The notes under the pieces are model-generated. The model had not been told where the DNA came from. It was given only the letters and a program-made list of their open reading frames with translations, and searched no databases. A DNA stretch of 64,000 nt from JACJVV01 sp047602755 (GTDB lineage Archaea; Nanobdellota; Nanobdellia; Woesearchaeales; JACJVV01). The stretch spans positions 13,724 through 77,723 of the forward strand of contig JBLKOM010000008.1 in the NCBI GenBank assembly GCA_047602755.1, read 5' to 3'. Below are positions 24,015 to 32,785 of this stretch, piece by piece. Positions within the stretch are counted from its first letter, which is position 1. The number at the start of each line of letters is the position of its first letter. Made by a program: the position numbers and the translations under genes.

Positions 24015-24743
24015 ATGGCCACTTACTCTGATAAAATACAAAAATACTTCCCTTTTACTTTACTTGAAACAAGAAATATTGCTCTAACTATATTCTTAAT
24101 TGGCTTTATGTATGGTTTTAATGATGGACAACCTACATTCGAATTAAGTTATTGGAGTTATAATTTAGTTGTTAGTATTGGAATTACTGCAATAACAATG
24201 CTAGTTTTTTTAGCTGGTCAGAGATTTGCAGGATTATCTGCTGGATACAGAGTAGAATTTCAAATGTGGTGGCCAGGACTAATTTTAGCTCTTATTATTA
24301 CATTTGTCACAAGAGGATTCATTTGGATTCCTATTGCTGGTGGGATGATGATACATCATATGTCTGGACATAGACTTGGATTTTTCAGATATGGCACAAA
24401 CTTGCTCGATAATGGAATAATTGCAACATCTGGTCCATTAGCATGTATTATTTTTGGAACAATCTTAAAACAATTAGCAAACTGGTTTGGACCTGCTTCA
24501 GGAATACCAATTATTGATAAAATTTATTTTTTCACATTAATATTTGCCTTAGTTAATATGATCCCAATCCCACCATTAGCTGGGTCAAAATTAATTTATA
24601 ATTCAAGACTACCATTTATTTTCATTTTTGCATTTATGGTTGTATATGCAATTCTTGCAGTATTTGGAATATTCTCATGGATATTAGCATTATTAGGAGC
24701 ACTAGCCCTCTGGTTATTATACTATCTTAAGGTGGAATCATAA
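24015..24743 (+). CDS. Site-2-protease (M50)-like membrane protein lacking catalytic residues
   Basis: 242 residues with six or so hydrophobic segments arranged as in archaeal M50 peptidases. The segment GYRVEFQMWWPGLILALI corresponds to the conserved AEF-xxWPxG region after the zinc helix, and NMIPIPPLAGSKL corresponds to the NxxPxxPLDG motif. The active site is gone: the HExxH position reads FLAGQ and the third ligand Asp is Ala. It is therefore likely a pseudoprotease, perhaps a scaffold or regulator of membrane substrates. Its stop overlaps the ATG of the next membrane gene (TAATG), so the two are coupled. Confidence 0.75.
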   Translation: MATYSDKIQKYFPFTLLETRNIALTIFLIGFMYGFNDGQPTFELSYWSYNLVVSIGITAITMLVFLAGQRFAGLSAGYRVEFQMWWPGLILALIITFVTRGFIWIPIAGGMMIHHMSGHRLGFFRYGTNLLDNGIIATSGPLACIIFGTILKQLANWFGPASGIPIIDKIYFFTLIFALVNMIPIPPLAGSKLIYNSRLPFIFIFAFMVVYAILAVFGIFSWILALLGALALWLLYYLKVES

Positions 24744-25108
24744 TGGCATATTTCATACCACATTCAAGCTATAAAAGTTTAACATGGCCAGAAGTAGTAT
24801 CAATAATTGTACTAATTGCAGGTTTTATATTTTCATTTTATGCTAAATCAGCAATGATGTATTATATAATTGCTTTTTTAGCTGGAATATTTTTTGGAAG
24901 ACTATGGTACAATACAAGAAAAACATTACAATTTAAATATTTCATGATAATCAGTTTTTTTATGATTGGATTTGTTGTAGGAAGCTTATTTACACCATAT
25001 GGCAATCCTAAAGTTACCCCTTTCTTAACCTTATTTATTTATTTAATTGGAATAATTGGTAGTTATTATATACATATAAAAGGATACATAAAAGCAATAG
25101 ACTTTTAA
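24743..25108 (+). CDS. Four-helix membrane protein, translationally coupled to the M50-like gene
   Basis: 121 residues with four hydrophobic helices: VVSIIVLIAGFIFSFYA, YYIIAFLAGIFFGRLW, YFMIISFFMIGFVVGSLF and FLTLFIYLIGIIGSYYI, separated by short loops. The second loop is positively charged (YNTRKTLQFK). No family recognised. The overlap with the pseudoprotease gene suggests the two products work together in the membrane. Confidence 0.75.
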   Translation: MAYFIPHSSYKSLTWPEVVSIIVLIAGFIFSFYAKSAMMYYIIAFLAGIFFGRLWYNTRKTLQFKYFMIISFFMIGFVVGSLFTPYGNPKVTPFLTLFIYLIGIIGSYYIHIKGYIKAIDF

Positions 25109-25120
25109 GACATTTAAGAT

Positions 25121-25741
25121 TTGAAAAAATTACTTAAAATATTATTTAAATTAAAAATGCTACCAACAATAAAACTAACTGACAATGTAATCAAAGTATT
25201 AATAGATCCTTGTGTTTATATAATCATAGACGAGAAAATAGTTATTGATACATCACAATATGAATACAAAAAAGAACTTAAAGAAACTATCAATAAATTT
25301 GTACCAATACAAGATATAAAATTCATTATTCTAACACATTTACATTATGATCATTTAGGAAATATTAATTTATTTCCAAATGCGCAATTTTTTGCAAGTC
25401 CAGAAATAACAAATATTTCTAAAGAAAAACTAATAGATTATATACTAAACAAACAAATCGTAAGTAAATTTAACATTAAATTAAACGATATAACAAAAAA
25501 CAATAAATTAAAAAAGTTATTTGAGATATATCAAACACCAGGTCATTGCAAAAGTTGTATAACATTTTATTATAAAAAAGAAAACATATTATTCACAGGC
25601 GATACTTATTTTAATAAAGATTGTTTTGGCAGAACTGATTTACCTACAAGTGAACCTGAAACAATGCAAAAAAGCTTAAACATTATAAATCAATTGATAA
25701 AAAAATACAACCCGATTATTGCACCAGGTCATGACTACTAA
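25121..25741 (+). CDS. Metallo-beta-lactamase-fold hydrolase, glyoxalase-II-like
   Basis: Intact zinc site, unlike the homologue at 5043: LTHLHYDHLGN (HxHxDH), TPGHCKSC (next histidine), FTGDTYFNKDCFGRTDLP (metal-bridging Asp) and IAPGHDY (last histidine). The FGRTDLP stretch is typical of glyoxalase II/persulfide dioxygenase relatives. It hydrolyses thioesters or related substrates, but the true substrate cannot be read from sequence. The frame opens with TTG at 25121, 12 nt after the previous gene. An ATG at 25157 would remove the Lys/Leu-rich first 12 residues and is a real alternative. Confidence 0.85.
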   Translation: MKKLLKILFKLKMLPTIKLTDNVIKVLIDPCVYIIIDEKIVIDTSQYEYKKELKETINKFVPIQDIKFIILTHLHYDHLGNINLFPNAQFFASPEITNISKEKLIDYILNKQIVSKFNIKLNDITKNNKLKKLFEIYQTPGHCKSCITFYYKKENILFTGDTYFNKDCFGRTDLPTSEPETMQKSLNIINQLIKKYNPIIAPGHDY

Positions 25742-25814
25742 AAATAAATTTATGTAAAAACCAAATAACATTATTATAACTTCACTAGACACATTAGACT
25801 TCTATACAATAAAT

Positions 25815-25823
25815 ATATATAAA
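25815..25823 (+). promoter_or_regulatory. TATA box, leaderless promoter of the Hef-type gene
   Basis: ATATATAAA, centred 26 nt before the ATG at 25845. Confidence 0.6.
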
Positions 25824-25844
25824 CTCCTAAACGTCTGTATACTT

Positions 25845-28040
25845 ATGATTAAAAATTTTGAACCAAGGTTATATCAACAAACTATTTTTGCAACTGCTTC
25901 ACTAAAAAATACTTTAGTTGTACTTCCAACAGGTATGGGAAAAACAAATGTTTTCCTAATGCTTGCAGCACAACGATTAAAACAATATCCTGATAGTAAA
26001 ATATTATTATTAGGACCTACAAGACCCTTAATTGAGCAGTACAAAAAAGTTTTTGAGAAATTTTTTGACATTGAAGCTGACAAATTAATAACATTCACAG
26101 GACAAGTAAATCCTGTAAAACGAGAAAAATTATGGGAGCAAGCTAAAATAATATTTTCAACTCCTCAAGGATTAGAAAATGATATAATAAATAATAGAAT
26201 ATCACTTAAAAATGTTTCATTACTAGGTTTTGATGAAGCGCACCGTGCTGTAGGAGACTATAGCTACGTATGGATTGCAAAAAAATATCATCAATTATCA
26301 CGATTCCCAAGAATAATTGCTATGACCGCTTCACCAGGCTCTGATCTAGAAAAAATAAATGAAGTATGTAAAAATTTATTCATAGAGGATGTAGAATTAA
26401 GATCAGATCAAGATCCGGATGTAAGACCATATATTCAAGATATAGATATAAAATGGGAAAAAGTTGAATTCCCAGAAGAATTAAAACAAGTTCAAAAATA
26501 CATAAAAGATTGCTACAAATCCAAACTTGAACAATTAAAAGCAAAAGGATATTTACATTCTACAACTGATTTATCTAAAAAAGATTTATTATCACTTCAA
26601 GCTGGATTACATGCAGAATTATCAAGAAACAGACAAGATTTTGATGTTATGAAAGCTATAAGTGTTGCAGCAGAAGCACTCAAAGTACAACATGCACTAG
26701 AACTTCTAGAGACACAAGGATTAATCCCGTTACATAATTATCTATCTGACTTACAAAAACAATCACACACAACAAAAACAAAAGCAGTAATAAATTTAGT
26801 TAAAGATATAAATTTTAGATCAGCTATTATTAAAACAGAAAATCTAATACACTCAAAAATAAAACACCCTAAATTAACAAAATTAAAAGAAATTATTAGT
26901 AGTAAAATAAAAAAAGATTTTAAAATAATTATTTTTAATCAATATAGAGATTCTGCACAAGTAATTTTAGATGAAGTAAATAAAATAGAAGGAGTTAAAG
27001 CTAAACTTTTTGTCGGACAGCAAAAAAAAGGAAATACAGGTATGTCTCAAAAAGATCAAATTGGAATGCTTGATAGTTTTAAAAATAACGAATTTAATGT
27101 TATTGTAATGACAAGTGTAGGTGAGGAAGGTTTAGATATCCCTAAAGTAGATCTTGTTATTTTTTATGAACCAATCCCTTCAGCAATTAGACATATCCAA
27201 AGACGTGGAAGAACTGGAAGACAAAATAAAGGCGAAGTAATAATATTAATGACAAAAGAAACAAGAGATGAAATATATAGATGGAGTGCCCATCATAAAG
27301 AAAAAAGAATGCATAGTATATTAAAAAAATTAAAAGAAACATTTCATAAAGAATTTACACTACAAAAACAAACAAAACTTGAAAAATACAATATAAAACC
27401 AATAATTTATGTAGATAACCGAGAAAAAGGTAATGATATACCTAAAAGACTCATAGATATTGGAGCAGAAGTAAAATTAAAACAATTAGCAACTGCTGAT
27501 TATATTATCAGTAGTAGAACAGGAATAGAATACAAAAAAACAGATGATTTTATAGCCAGTTTAATTGATGGAAGACTTTTAACACAAGCATCAAATTTAG
27601 TAAAGAATTTTGACAGACCTTTGATTATAGTTGAAGGAAAAGAAAGTATCTATGGGATTAGAAACATACACCCAAATGCAATTAGGGGATTAATAGCAAG
27701 TATAACAATTGATTTTAGAATTCCAATTATTTATACAGCTGACCCTAATGATACAGCTGAGACAATACTTGCAATGGCAAGAAGAGAACAAGATGAAAAT
27801 AAAAACACAATCTCATTGCATCAAAATAAAAAACCAGCAACAAAAAATGAACAAAAAGAATACATTATTTCATCAATACCTAATGTTGGGACAAATTTAG
27901 CAAAAGAACTTTTGACACAATTTGGTTCTGTGAAAAATGTAATAAATGCGACTGAAGAAGAATTAACAAAAATAGACAAAATAGGTAAAGGAATTTCTTC
28001 AAAAATAATTGATCTAATAAAAGAAAAATATGAAAAATAA
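25845..28040 (+). CDS. hef: Hef-type fork-structure helicase/nuclease (XPF/FANCM relative)
   Basis: 731 residues. The N-terminal SF2 helicase has LPTGMGKT (Walker A, about 28-34), DEAHR (about 130), MTASPGS, and motif VI QRRGRTGRQNKG. The C-terminal ERCC4 nuclease begins at IIYVDNREKGNDIPK (about 523) and has ATADYIISSRTGIEYKKTDD, LIDGRLLTQASN and PLIIVEG. Two helix-hairpin-helix motifs close it (SSIPNVGTNLAKELL, IGKGISSKIIDLI). Hef processes stalled replication forks and flaps. The nuclease core usually reads GDY and ERKxxxD, whereas here it is ADY and EYKKTDD, so activity may be reduced. Single gene with its own TATA box. Confidence 0.93.
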   Translation: MIKNFEPRLYQQTIFATASLKNTLVVLPTGMGKTNVFLMLAAQRLKQYPDSKILLLGPTRPLIEQYKKVFEKFFDIEADKLITFTGQVNPVKREKLWEQAKIIFSTPQGLENDIINNRISLKNVSLLGFDEAHRAVGDYSYVWIAKKYHQLSRFPRIIAMTASPGSDLEKINEVCKNLFIEDVELRSDQDPDVRPYIQDIDIKWEKVEFPEELKQVQKYIKDCYKSKLEQLKAKGYLHSTTDLSKKDLLSLQAGLHAELSRNRQDFDVMKAISVAAEALKVQHALELLETQGLIPLHNYLSDLQKQSHTTKTKAVINLVKDINFRSAIIKTENLIHSKIKHPKLTKLKEIISSKIKKDFKIIIFNQYRDSAQVILDEVNKIEGVKAKLFVGQQKKGNTGMSQKDQIGMLDSFKNNEFNVIVMTSVGEEGLDIPKVDLVIFYEPIPSAIRHIQRRGRTGRQNKGEVIILMTKETRDEIYRWSAHHKEKRMHSILKKLKETFHKEFTLQKQTKLEKYNIKPIIYVDNREKGNDIPKRLIDIGAEVKLKQLATADYIISSRTGIEYKKTDDFIASLIDGRLLTQASNLVKNFDRPLIIVEGKESIYGIRNIHPNAIRGLIASITIDFRIPIIYTADPNDTAETILAMARREQDENKNTISLHQNKKPATKNEQKEYIISSIPNVGTNLAKELLTQFGSVKNVINATEEELTKIDKIGKGISSKIIDLIKEKYEK

Positions 28041-28062
28041 AAAATATAACGAATAAATCTAA

Positions 28063-28380
28063 TTAATCTTTATTCTCTTCATCAGAACCAAAATCTTCTG
28101 AATCTTCTTCAGCTGGAGCATCTTCAACTTGCTCAACTGGTTGTCCAGGATCTTGATTATCATCAGATGGTGCTGCATCTCCTACTATATCACCAAAAGC
28201 AACTTTACGTAACACTTTGTTAACTTTAACTCTTACTGTTTGGCCTTGCTGAGCATTAGGAACAAAGATTACAAAACCTTCTTTCTTTGCAATACCATCT
28301 CCTTTTTCTCCAACAGCTTCAATTTGTACATCTAACTCTTCACCTACTTGTACAGGTGGTGTTCTAAAATTTTGTCTCAT
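28063..28380 (-). CDS. TRAM domain protein
   Basis: 105 residues. The TRAM (OB-like RNA-binding) domain covers about 8-66: VGEELDVQIEAVGEKGDGIA, KKEGFVIFVPNAQQGQTVRV and VNKVLRKVAFGDIVG. The rest is an acidic, disordered tail (about 67-105) with many Asp, Glu, Ser and Pro. Stand-alone archaeal TRAM proteins bind RNA and can act as cold-responsive RNA chaperones. The acidic tail is unusual for them and could tune RNA affinity. Convergent with hef. Confidence 0.9.
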   Translation of the reverse strand: MRQNFRTPPVQVGEELDVQIEAVGEKGDGIAKKEGFVIFVPNAQQGQTVRVKVNKVLRKVAFGDIVGDAAPSDDNQDPGQPVEQVEDAPAEEDSEDFGSDEENKD

Positions 28381-28595
28381 ACTTATTTACCTCATTCAAT
28401 TTATTTTTGTACATTAGCAAAAAACAACTAATTATACAATATTTAATATACTTTGATAATTATTTAAATAATTTATGCAAACAATATCTAAAAATATAAT
28501 CTTAATAATAATTATAATACTACAATATTATTTAAAAAGGAGCAATTAACAATATTCATTATTAATCATATTAATAATCAATAAATGTGATATTT

Positions 28596-28787
28596 ATGAA
28601 TGATATATCTGATCAAATAAAAGACGAAATAATAACCAAAGCGAAAGCAATGGATATTGATAAAGGGAGTTTAATTACATATCAAAAAAGATACGGTGAA
28701 GTTAGCCCAGATAATCAAGGAAATCCAATGATCTTTGATGACGCAGGAAGACCTGTACCTTTATATGCTAATATAAATAAGCCATAA
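28596..28787 (+). CDS. Small hypothetical protein, 63 residues
   Basis: Starts MNDISDQIKDEIITKAKAMD and continues with KGSLITYQKRYGEVSPDNQG and FDDAGRPVPLYANINKP: one helix followed by a strand/turn region. No family recognised. GTGAT six nt before the ATG is a good Shine-Dalgarno site, so the upstream in-frame GTG (28587) is part of that site and not the start. Convergent with radA. Confidence 0.55.
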   Translation: MNDISDQIKDEIITKAKAMDIDKGSLITYQKRYGEVSPDNQGNPMIFDDAGRPVPLYANINKP

Positions 28788-28806
28788 AAATAAAAAATAA
28801 AAGAAA

Positions 28807-29820
28807 TTAAAGATCTTTTAAACCTTCAGTTTCAACCATAAAGTTACATTCACCTTCTACTAAATTAGGGCTATCAATTAATTTTGCAACCCTGCTACCT
28901 TTTTTACCTTTTCTAAGATAAATACGAAACGTTGAAGCGTGAGCAACAATATGACCCCCTATTGCTTGTGTAGGATCTCCAAAAAACTGATCAGGCTTTG
29001 CCATTACTTGATTTGTTACATAAACACAAATATTATGCAAATCTGCAAGTTTAAGTAAACAATGCATATGCTTGTTTAATTTTTGTTGCCTATCAGCTAA
29101 TGTACCTCTGCCAATAAATTCAGCCCTAAAATGTGCTGTCAAACTATCAACAACAACAAGCTTAATATTCATATTATCTTTAGTAATCAAATCTTCAACC
29201 TTATCAGCTAAAAGTAACTGATGATCACTATTATATGCACGTGCAACTTTAATTCTTCGTAAAATATCGTTAGCATCTGCATCACGTCCTTTTGCTAATT
29301 GCTCAATACGCTCTGGCCTAAATGTGTTTTCTGTATCAATATATATTGCAACTGCTTCAGGATTATCAGCTAAAGTATTAACTGCTAAGATATGTCCTAC
29401 TTGTGTCTTTCCTGACCCAAATTCACCAAAGCATTCAGTAATAGCTCCTGTTTCAAAACCACCACCCATTAAATCATCAAATGCCTTACTTCCTGTAGTT
29501 ATTTTAGAAACACGTTGTCTTTTTTGCAAAACATCTAAACCAGATTCAAAACCCATATCTAAAACTTCTCTTGCAGCATTAATCATCTTACGAGCTACAG
29601 TTTCACTAACTCCTGAAGCATCAACTAACAAACCTGGAGTTGATACAGCAATAGCCATAACAGTATCAAAACCACTCTCACGCAATTTTTCTGCTGTTGC
29701 AGGTCCTACACCTGGTAAATTACTAATATCAGCTGCTTCAGCTTTCTTTTTCGCACTTGCTTCAGATTTTTGCTCTTCAATTGGAATTTCCATTTCCTCT
29801 TCACATATTACTTTTGTCAT
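28807..29820 (-). CDS. radA: DNA repair and recombination protein RadA
   Basis: Archaeal RecA/Rad51 recombinase that forms filaments on single-stranded DNA for strand exchange. 337 residues: a Lys/Glu-rich start, helix-hairpin-helix ISNLPGVGPATAEKLRESG, polymerisation region, Walker A CFGEFGSGKTQVGH, Walker B LVVVDSLTAHFRAEF, the L2-like region QVMAKPDQFFGDPTQAIGGH and the end IDSPNLVEGECNF. GAGGTTGATA precedes the ATG. It follows the 103-residue gene by 25 nt and is probably co-transcribed with it. Confidence 0.96.
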   Translation of the reverse strand: MTKVICEEEMEIPIEEQKSEASAKKKAEAADISNLPGVGPATAEKLRESGFDTVMAIAVSTPGLLVDASGVSETVARKMINAAREVLDMGFESGLDVLQKRQRVSKITTGSKAFDDLMGGGFETGAITECFGEFGSGKTQVGHILAVNTLADNPEAVAIYIDTENTFRPERIEQLAKGRDADANDILRRIKVARAYNSDHQLLLADKVEDLITKDNMNIKLVVVDSLTAHFRAEFIGRGTLADRQQKLNKHMHCLLKLADLHNICVYVTNQVMAKPDQFFGDPTQAIGGHIVAHASTFRIYLRKGKKGSRVAKLIDSPNLVEGECNFMVETEGLKDL

Positions 29821-29845
29821 TTTTTATCAACCTCATATATAAAAT

Positions 29846-30157
29846 TTAAGATTCAGCTCGCATTATTACATGCTCATACGCTTTTTGTGCTAATAATGCT
29901 AATTTTGGTAAATCATTTGATCTAAAACTATTTGTTGTCTGCCAATGACCCTCTCGATCCTTATATGTTCGTTCTAATGTAACAGAACTATAAGAAGCCA
30001 ATTTACCATCTTTCTCAATATTATTCAACCATACAGTTGCTACTAATGAACCAGCTCTAAAACGTTTATCTGGTAAATTTTTTTGTGTTTCTACTATAGT
30101 ACTTGATGGGTGATTCTCACCTATCATCTTTTTTTCATTCATTATTGTTTTTTCCAT
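29846..30157 (-). CDS. Conserved small protein upstream of radA, possible nucleic-acid binder
   Basis: 103 residues. The conserved core (about 32-100) contains KRFRAGSLVATVWLNNIEKD, VTLERTYKDREGHWQTTNSF and SNDLPKLALLAQKAYEHVI: three or four strands followed by one helix, the order seen in PC4/Whirly-like single-strand DNA-binding folds. That likeness is my inference from the pattern, not a recognised family. Its place directly before radA supports a DNA-related role. A perfect AAGGAGG precedes the ATG, and the leader contains a GC-rich hairpin. Confidence 0.65.
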   Translation of the reverse strand: MEKTIMNEKKMIGENHPSSTIVETQKNLPDKRFRAGSLVATVWLNNIEKDGKLASYSSVTLERTYKDREGHWQTTNSFRSNDLPKLALLAQKAYEHVIMRAES

Positions 30158-30241
30158 TTTTTTCCTCCTTGCTTATCGCATTTTGTTTCAGCCCTCTGAC
30201 AGAAAGCGGAGAACTATTAGATCACATATCTTCTTTAAATA
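30158..30241 (-). promoter_or_regulatory. TATA box (30233-30241) and structured leader of the radA operon
   Basis: Minus strand TATTTAAAG serves as TATA. The start is expected near 30210, giving a leader of about 54 nt. Within it CTTTCTG and CAGAGGG lie in a GC-rich inverted repeat, followed by CTGAAA and the AAGGAGG site. It could modulate translation of the operon. Confidence 0.45.
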
Positions 30242-30296
30242 CCCTATCCGAAAATGTCCAATGGTTATGGAAATAATCAAGAATTATAAACTAAAA

Positions 30297-30722
30297 TCAA
30301 ATAAACAACAATAATAGAATTAGTAAAATAATAAATACTAATACAAAAAAATCAGTTAAACCACCAGATTTAATATGACCTTTAACTTTAAACCAAGGCC
30401 AAAACAACTTAACTCCTTTAGGATTAAGCATATCAAGAATTAAATGGCTTAAATAACCAATAAATAATTCAAATGAAATAAATAAGCAAAGAAAAGCTAC
30501 CCATAAACTATGAAATAAACCTCTATGACTAAAAATCAATTCCAAAGAAAAAGACATTAATTTAATCTTTCTTCCAATAAATGAAGTATGCTTATCAATA
30601 TCAGGAAGTAAACTACCTACGAATAATATAAAAAAACCAAAAAAAGAAAAAACCAAAACTTCTAATTTAAAAAATAATAAATATAATAAAATTCCAAAAA
30701 CAATATGTGTCTTATACTTCAT
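30297..30722 (-). CDS. YdjM/DUF457-type membrane-bound putative metal-dependent hydrolase
   Basis: 141 residues with about four transmembrane helices. The conserved polar residues of this family are present: YKTHIVFGIL (His near the start), GSLLPDIDKHTSFIGRKI, FSHRGLFHSLWVAF, GYLSHLILDMLNPKGVKLFW. The His/Asp set inside or next to helices suggests a buried metal site, possibly phospholipase-like. In bacteria ydjM is part of the LexA regulon. Here its ATG overlaps the end of the RPA gene by 11 nt, so a link with DNA replication or repair regulation is again seen. Confidence 0.82.
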   Translation of the reverse strand: MKYKTHIVFGILLYLLFFKLEVLVFSFFGFFILFVGSLLPDIDKHTSFIGRKIKLMSFSLELIFSHRGLFHSLWVAFLCLFISFELFIGYLSHLILDMLNPKGVKLFWPWFKVKGHIKSGGLTDFFVLVFIILLILLLLFI

Positions 30723-31722
30723 TTACAGATTCAATTTGCTTATCAAGATCTTCCATTTCTTCATAAGGATCAGGTTTTAAATCAATATCTTGAACACTAA
30801 ATTCTAATCTATCAAACATTTGATTCTTTTTTACTCTACCTTTAACTTTAATAATATTACCTAATAATTGATTTTTAATATTTGCAATATCTGGTGTATC
30901 TTTTAATGCAATTAATTGTACTTTCTCAAGATTTAAAGATTTCTCAACAAGGTCTCCAAATAAAACACAACGAATGTTTCCTGATCCATCATCTAATATT
31001 GCATTCATAACATAACTATAATCTGGATTCTCAACAACTTTACCATCAGCTATAAATTGATCTCGTTGTAATCTTGCACGCTTTTTAGTTACTGGATCAA
31101 TCTCAAAAAATCTTAGACTATCAACACCAACAACAGTACCAAGAATCTCAATATTCATCAAATTATCTGTAAGTTCACTAATCTTCTTTTTATCAAACTC
31201 TCTAGACTGAAAACTAATATCACCGATTGATTCACCAGCTGGATTAATAATAAATTTAGAATTATCATTTAAATGAAGTTCTTTTCTACCCTGATTTTCT
31301 CTTACATAGGCAGAAACTATTTTTACAATATCATCTTTTGAAATTTTACTTAAATTATCTGCTTGAGAACCCCAACATACAATACGTAAAGTTCCTGTCT
31401 CATCACCAACAATTAAACTACCTACCTTTGAAGAATCTCCATTTTGTCTTTGAAATTCACGAATATCAAAAATATTTGTAACCTTACCAACAGTATCGAT
31501 ATTACGCATACCTGGCATAATATCTTTAATTTTAAGCTGGCCTGATGTTTTTTCAACCAATTTAATACCCATCTCATTTGCAATTATGTGAGCTGCACCT
31601 TCTTTAGAAATCAAACCAGATAATTGATCCATTTTTTGCTTAATCTTAACATTAATTTCATCATCTGAGAGGCCATTCTCTCTTAACTTTTCTAGAATTG
31701 TTTCAAAAGGAATATTAATCAT
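30712..31722 (-). CDS. Replication protein A-like single-stranded DNA-binding protein
   Basis: 336 residues. After a helical N-terminus (about 1-60) come two OB folds: one from about 65 to 165 (MPGMRNIDTVGKVTNIFDIR, GSLIVGDETGTLRIVCWGS) and one from about 190 to 310 (MNIEILGTVVGVDSLRFFEI, AILDDGSGNIRCVLFGD). The acidic tail EEMEDLDKQIESVNE may recruit partners. The C4 zinc finger of euryarchaeal RPA41 is missing. A TATA box 26 nt upstream of the ATG marks the promoter of this two-gene unit. Confidence 0.9.
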   Translation of the reverse strand: MINIPFETILEKLRENGLSDDEINVKIKQKMDQLSGLISKEGAAHIIANEMGIKLVEKTSGQLKIKDIMPGMRNIDTVGKVTNIFDIREFQRQNGDSSKVGSLIVGDETGTLRIVCWGSQADNLSKISKDDIVKIVSAYVRENQGRKELHLNDNSKFIINPAGESIGDISFQSREFDKKKISELTDNLMNIEILGTVVGVDSLRFFEIDPVTKKRARLQRDQFIADGKVVENPDYSYVMNAILDDGSGNIRCVLFGDLVEKSLNLEKVQLIALKDTPDIANIKNQLLGNIIKVKGRVKKNQMFDRLEFSVQDIDLKPDPYEEMEDLDKQIESVNEV

Positions 31723-31743
31723 AAAATAAAAATTAAACTAATT

Positions 31744-31753
31744 CTTTATATAG
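31744..31753 (-). promoter_or_regulatory. TATA box, leaderless promoter of the RPA operon
   Basis: Minus strand CTATATAAAG, centred 26 nt before the ATG at 31722. It separates the RPA unit from the surface-protein cluster. Confidence 0.6.
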
Positions 31754-31771
31754 ATTATTGTTTTGAAAGCA

Positions 31772-32785
31772 TTATGGAAATGAAAATGGAATAATATTTA
31801 TGTTTGAAGAAGTAGACACTGCAACATTATAAGAGGGGTTTCGAATTATTACATTTCCTTGATTATCAAATCCTTTTAACAAACGATCTTTATCAAAAAT
31901 ACATAAATAATACTTACCATTAACAATATCGATTGATTCTTGAGCAACATTTGGTAATAATAATGAATCATATTCACGAAAATAATCATTATATAATATA
32001 CGACATTGACTTCCTAAATAAACTTCAAAATTATCACGAGCTATCCTTACAACTGGTCTTGTTTCTAATTTTTTATTAACATTTTGTAAAAAATCAACTG
32101 CACAATCTCTAGAATCACAATTTGCTAATCCTTGATATATATCATTCTGTAAAAAAGAAATCACATCTAGTAAATCATATATGTAATAATTTTGAAATTT
32201 AAAACTAATAATAGGTATATAATCAATTACAGCTTTTCCTATAGGTAATGATTCAACACCACGTTCTTGACTTTGATAATATGCTGATATATTAGTAGAA
32301 TTAATAGGAAAACCATATATTCTATTACCCTCAACCAATGAAAAAGATCTTTTATCATAAGAGAAATCAACATTTATGTTTCTAAATTCATTGACAAAAT
32401 TAATATAAAATAAATCAAAGAAATTTTGTACTATTAATTCATTAGAGTATCTTAATAATGGATTACTAAATTGTGAATCCATAATTATTGGGGCATTATA
32501 ATATAACTTATTTAAATCTTGTTCAATATTACCAAAATCTCTAGTAAAATTAATTGCTGATGCATAAGCTACCCTTTTACTCATTTCTTGAAGATGTAAT
32601 AGTTGTATTTCTTTTTGTTGTTGCAATTCTAAAACTAAGATAGAAGAACCACCTAAATTTGATAGTGGGATAGAACTAAGTTTATGAAACAATGAAAAAG
32701 CAGAAGCACTTAGAAGCATAATAGCAACTAACAATAAAAACCAATTATATGCCTCAAATGTTGCAGCCTTTTTATTCAGTTTCAT
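31772..32785 (-). CDS. Membrane-anchored surface-cluster protein, 337 residues (last gene of cluster)
   Basis: N-terminus MKLNKKAATFEAYNWFLLLV: short Lys-rich leader, then one hydrophobic helix (to about 32) as in pilin-like anchors with a Glu near position 5 after the leader. The exported part starts with a Gln/Leu-rich amphipathic helix (ILVLELQQQKEIQLLHLQEM) suited to coiled-coil packing, then a mixed region with four Cys residues (NCDSRDC, SQCR, YLCIF). No enzyme motif and no recognised family. Its ATG directly abuts the preceding stop codon, so it is in the same transcript. Confidence 0.75.
   Translation of the reverse strand: MKLNKKAATFEAYNWFLLLVAIMLLSASAFSLFHKLSSIPLSNLGGSSILVLELQQQKEIQLLHLQEMSKRVAYASAINFTRDFGNIEQDLNKLYYNAPIIMDSQFSNPLLRYSNELIVQNFFDLFYINFVNEFRNINVDFSYDKRSFSLVEGNRIYGFPINSTNISAYYQSQERGVESLPIGKAVIDYIPIISFKFQNYYIYDLLDVISFLQNDIYQGLANCDSRDCAVDFLQNVNKKLETRPVVRIARDNFEVYLGSQCRILYNDYFREYDSLLLPNVAQESIDIVNGKYYLCIFDKDRLLKGFDNQGNVIIRNPSYNVAVSTSSNINIIPFSFP

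Noticed and set aside
29324..29842. 172-codon plus-strand frame opposite radA
   Set aside because: Antisense to RadA Walker motifs; Ser/Thr/Pro-rich shadow translation without start signals.
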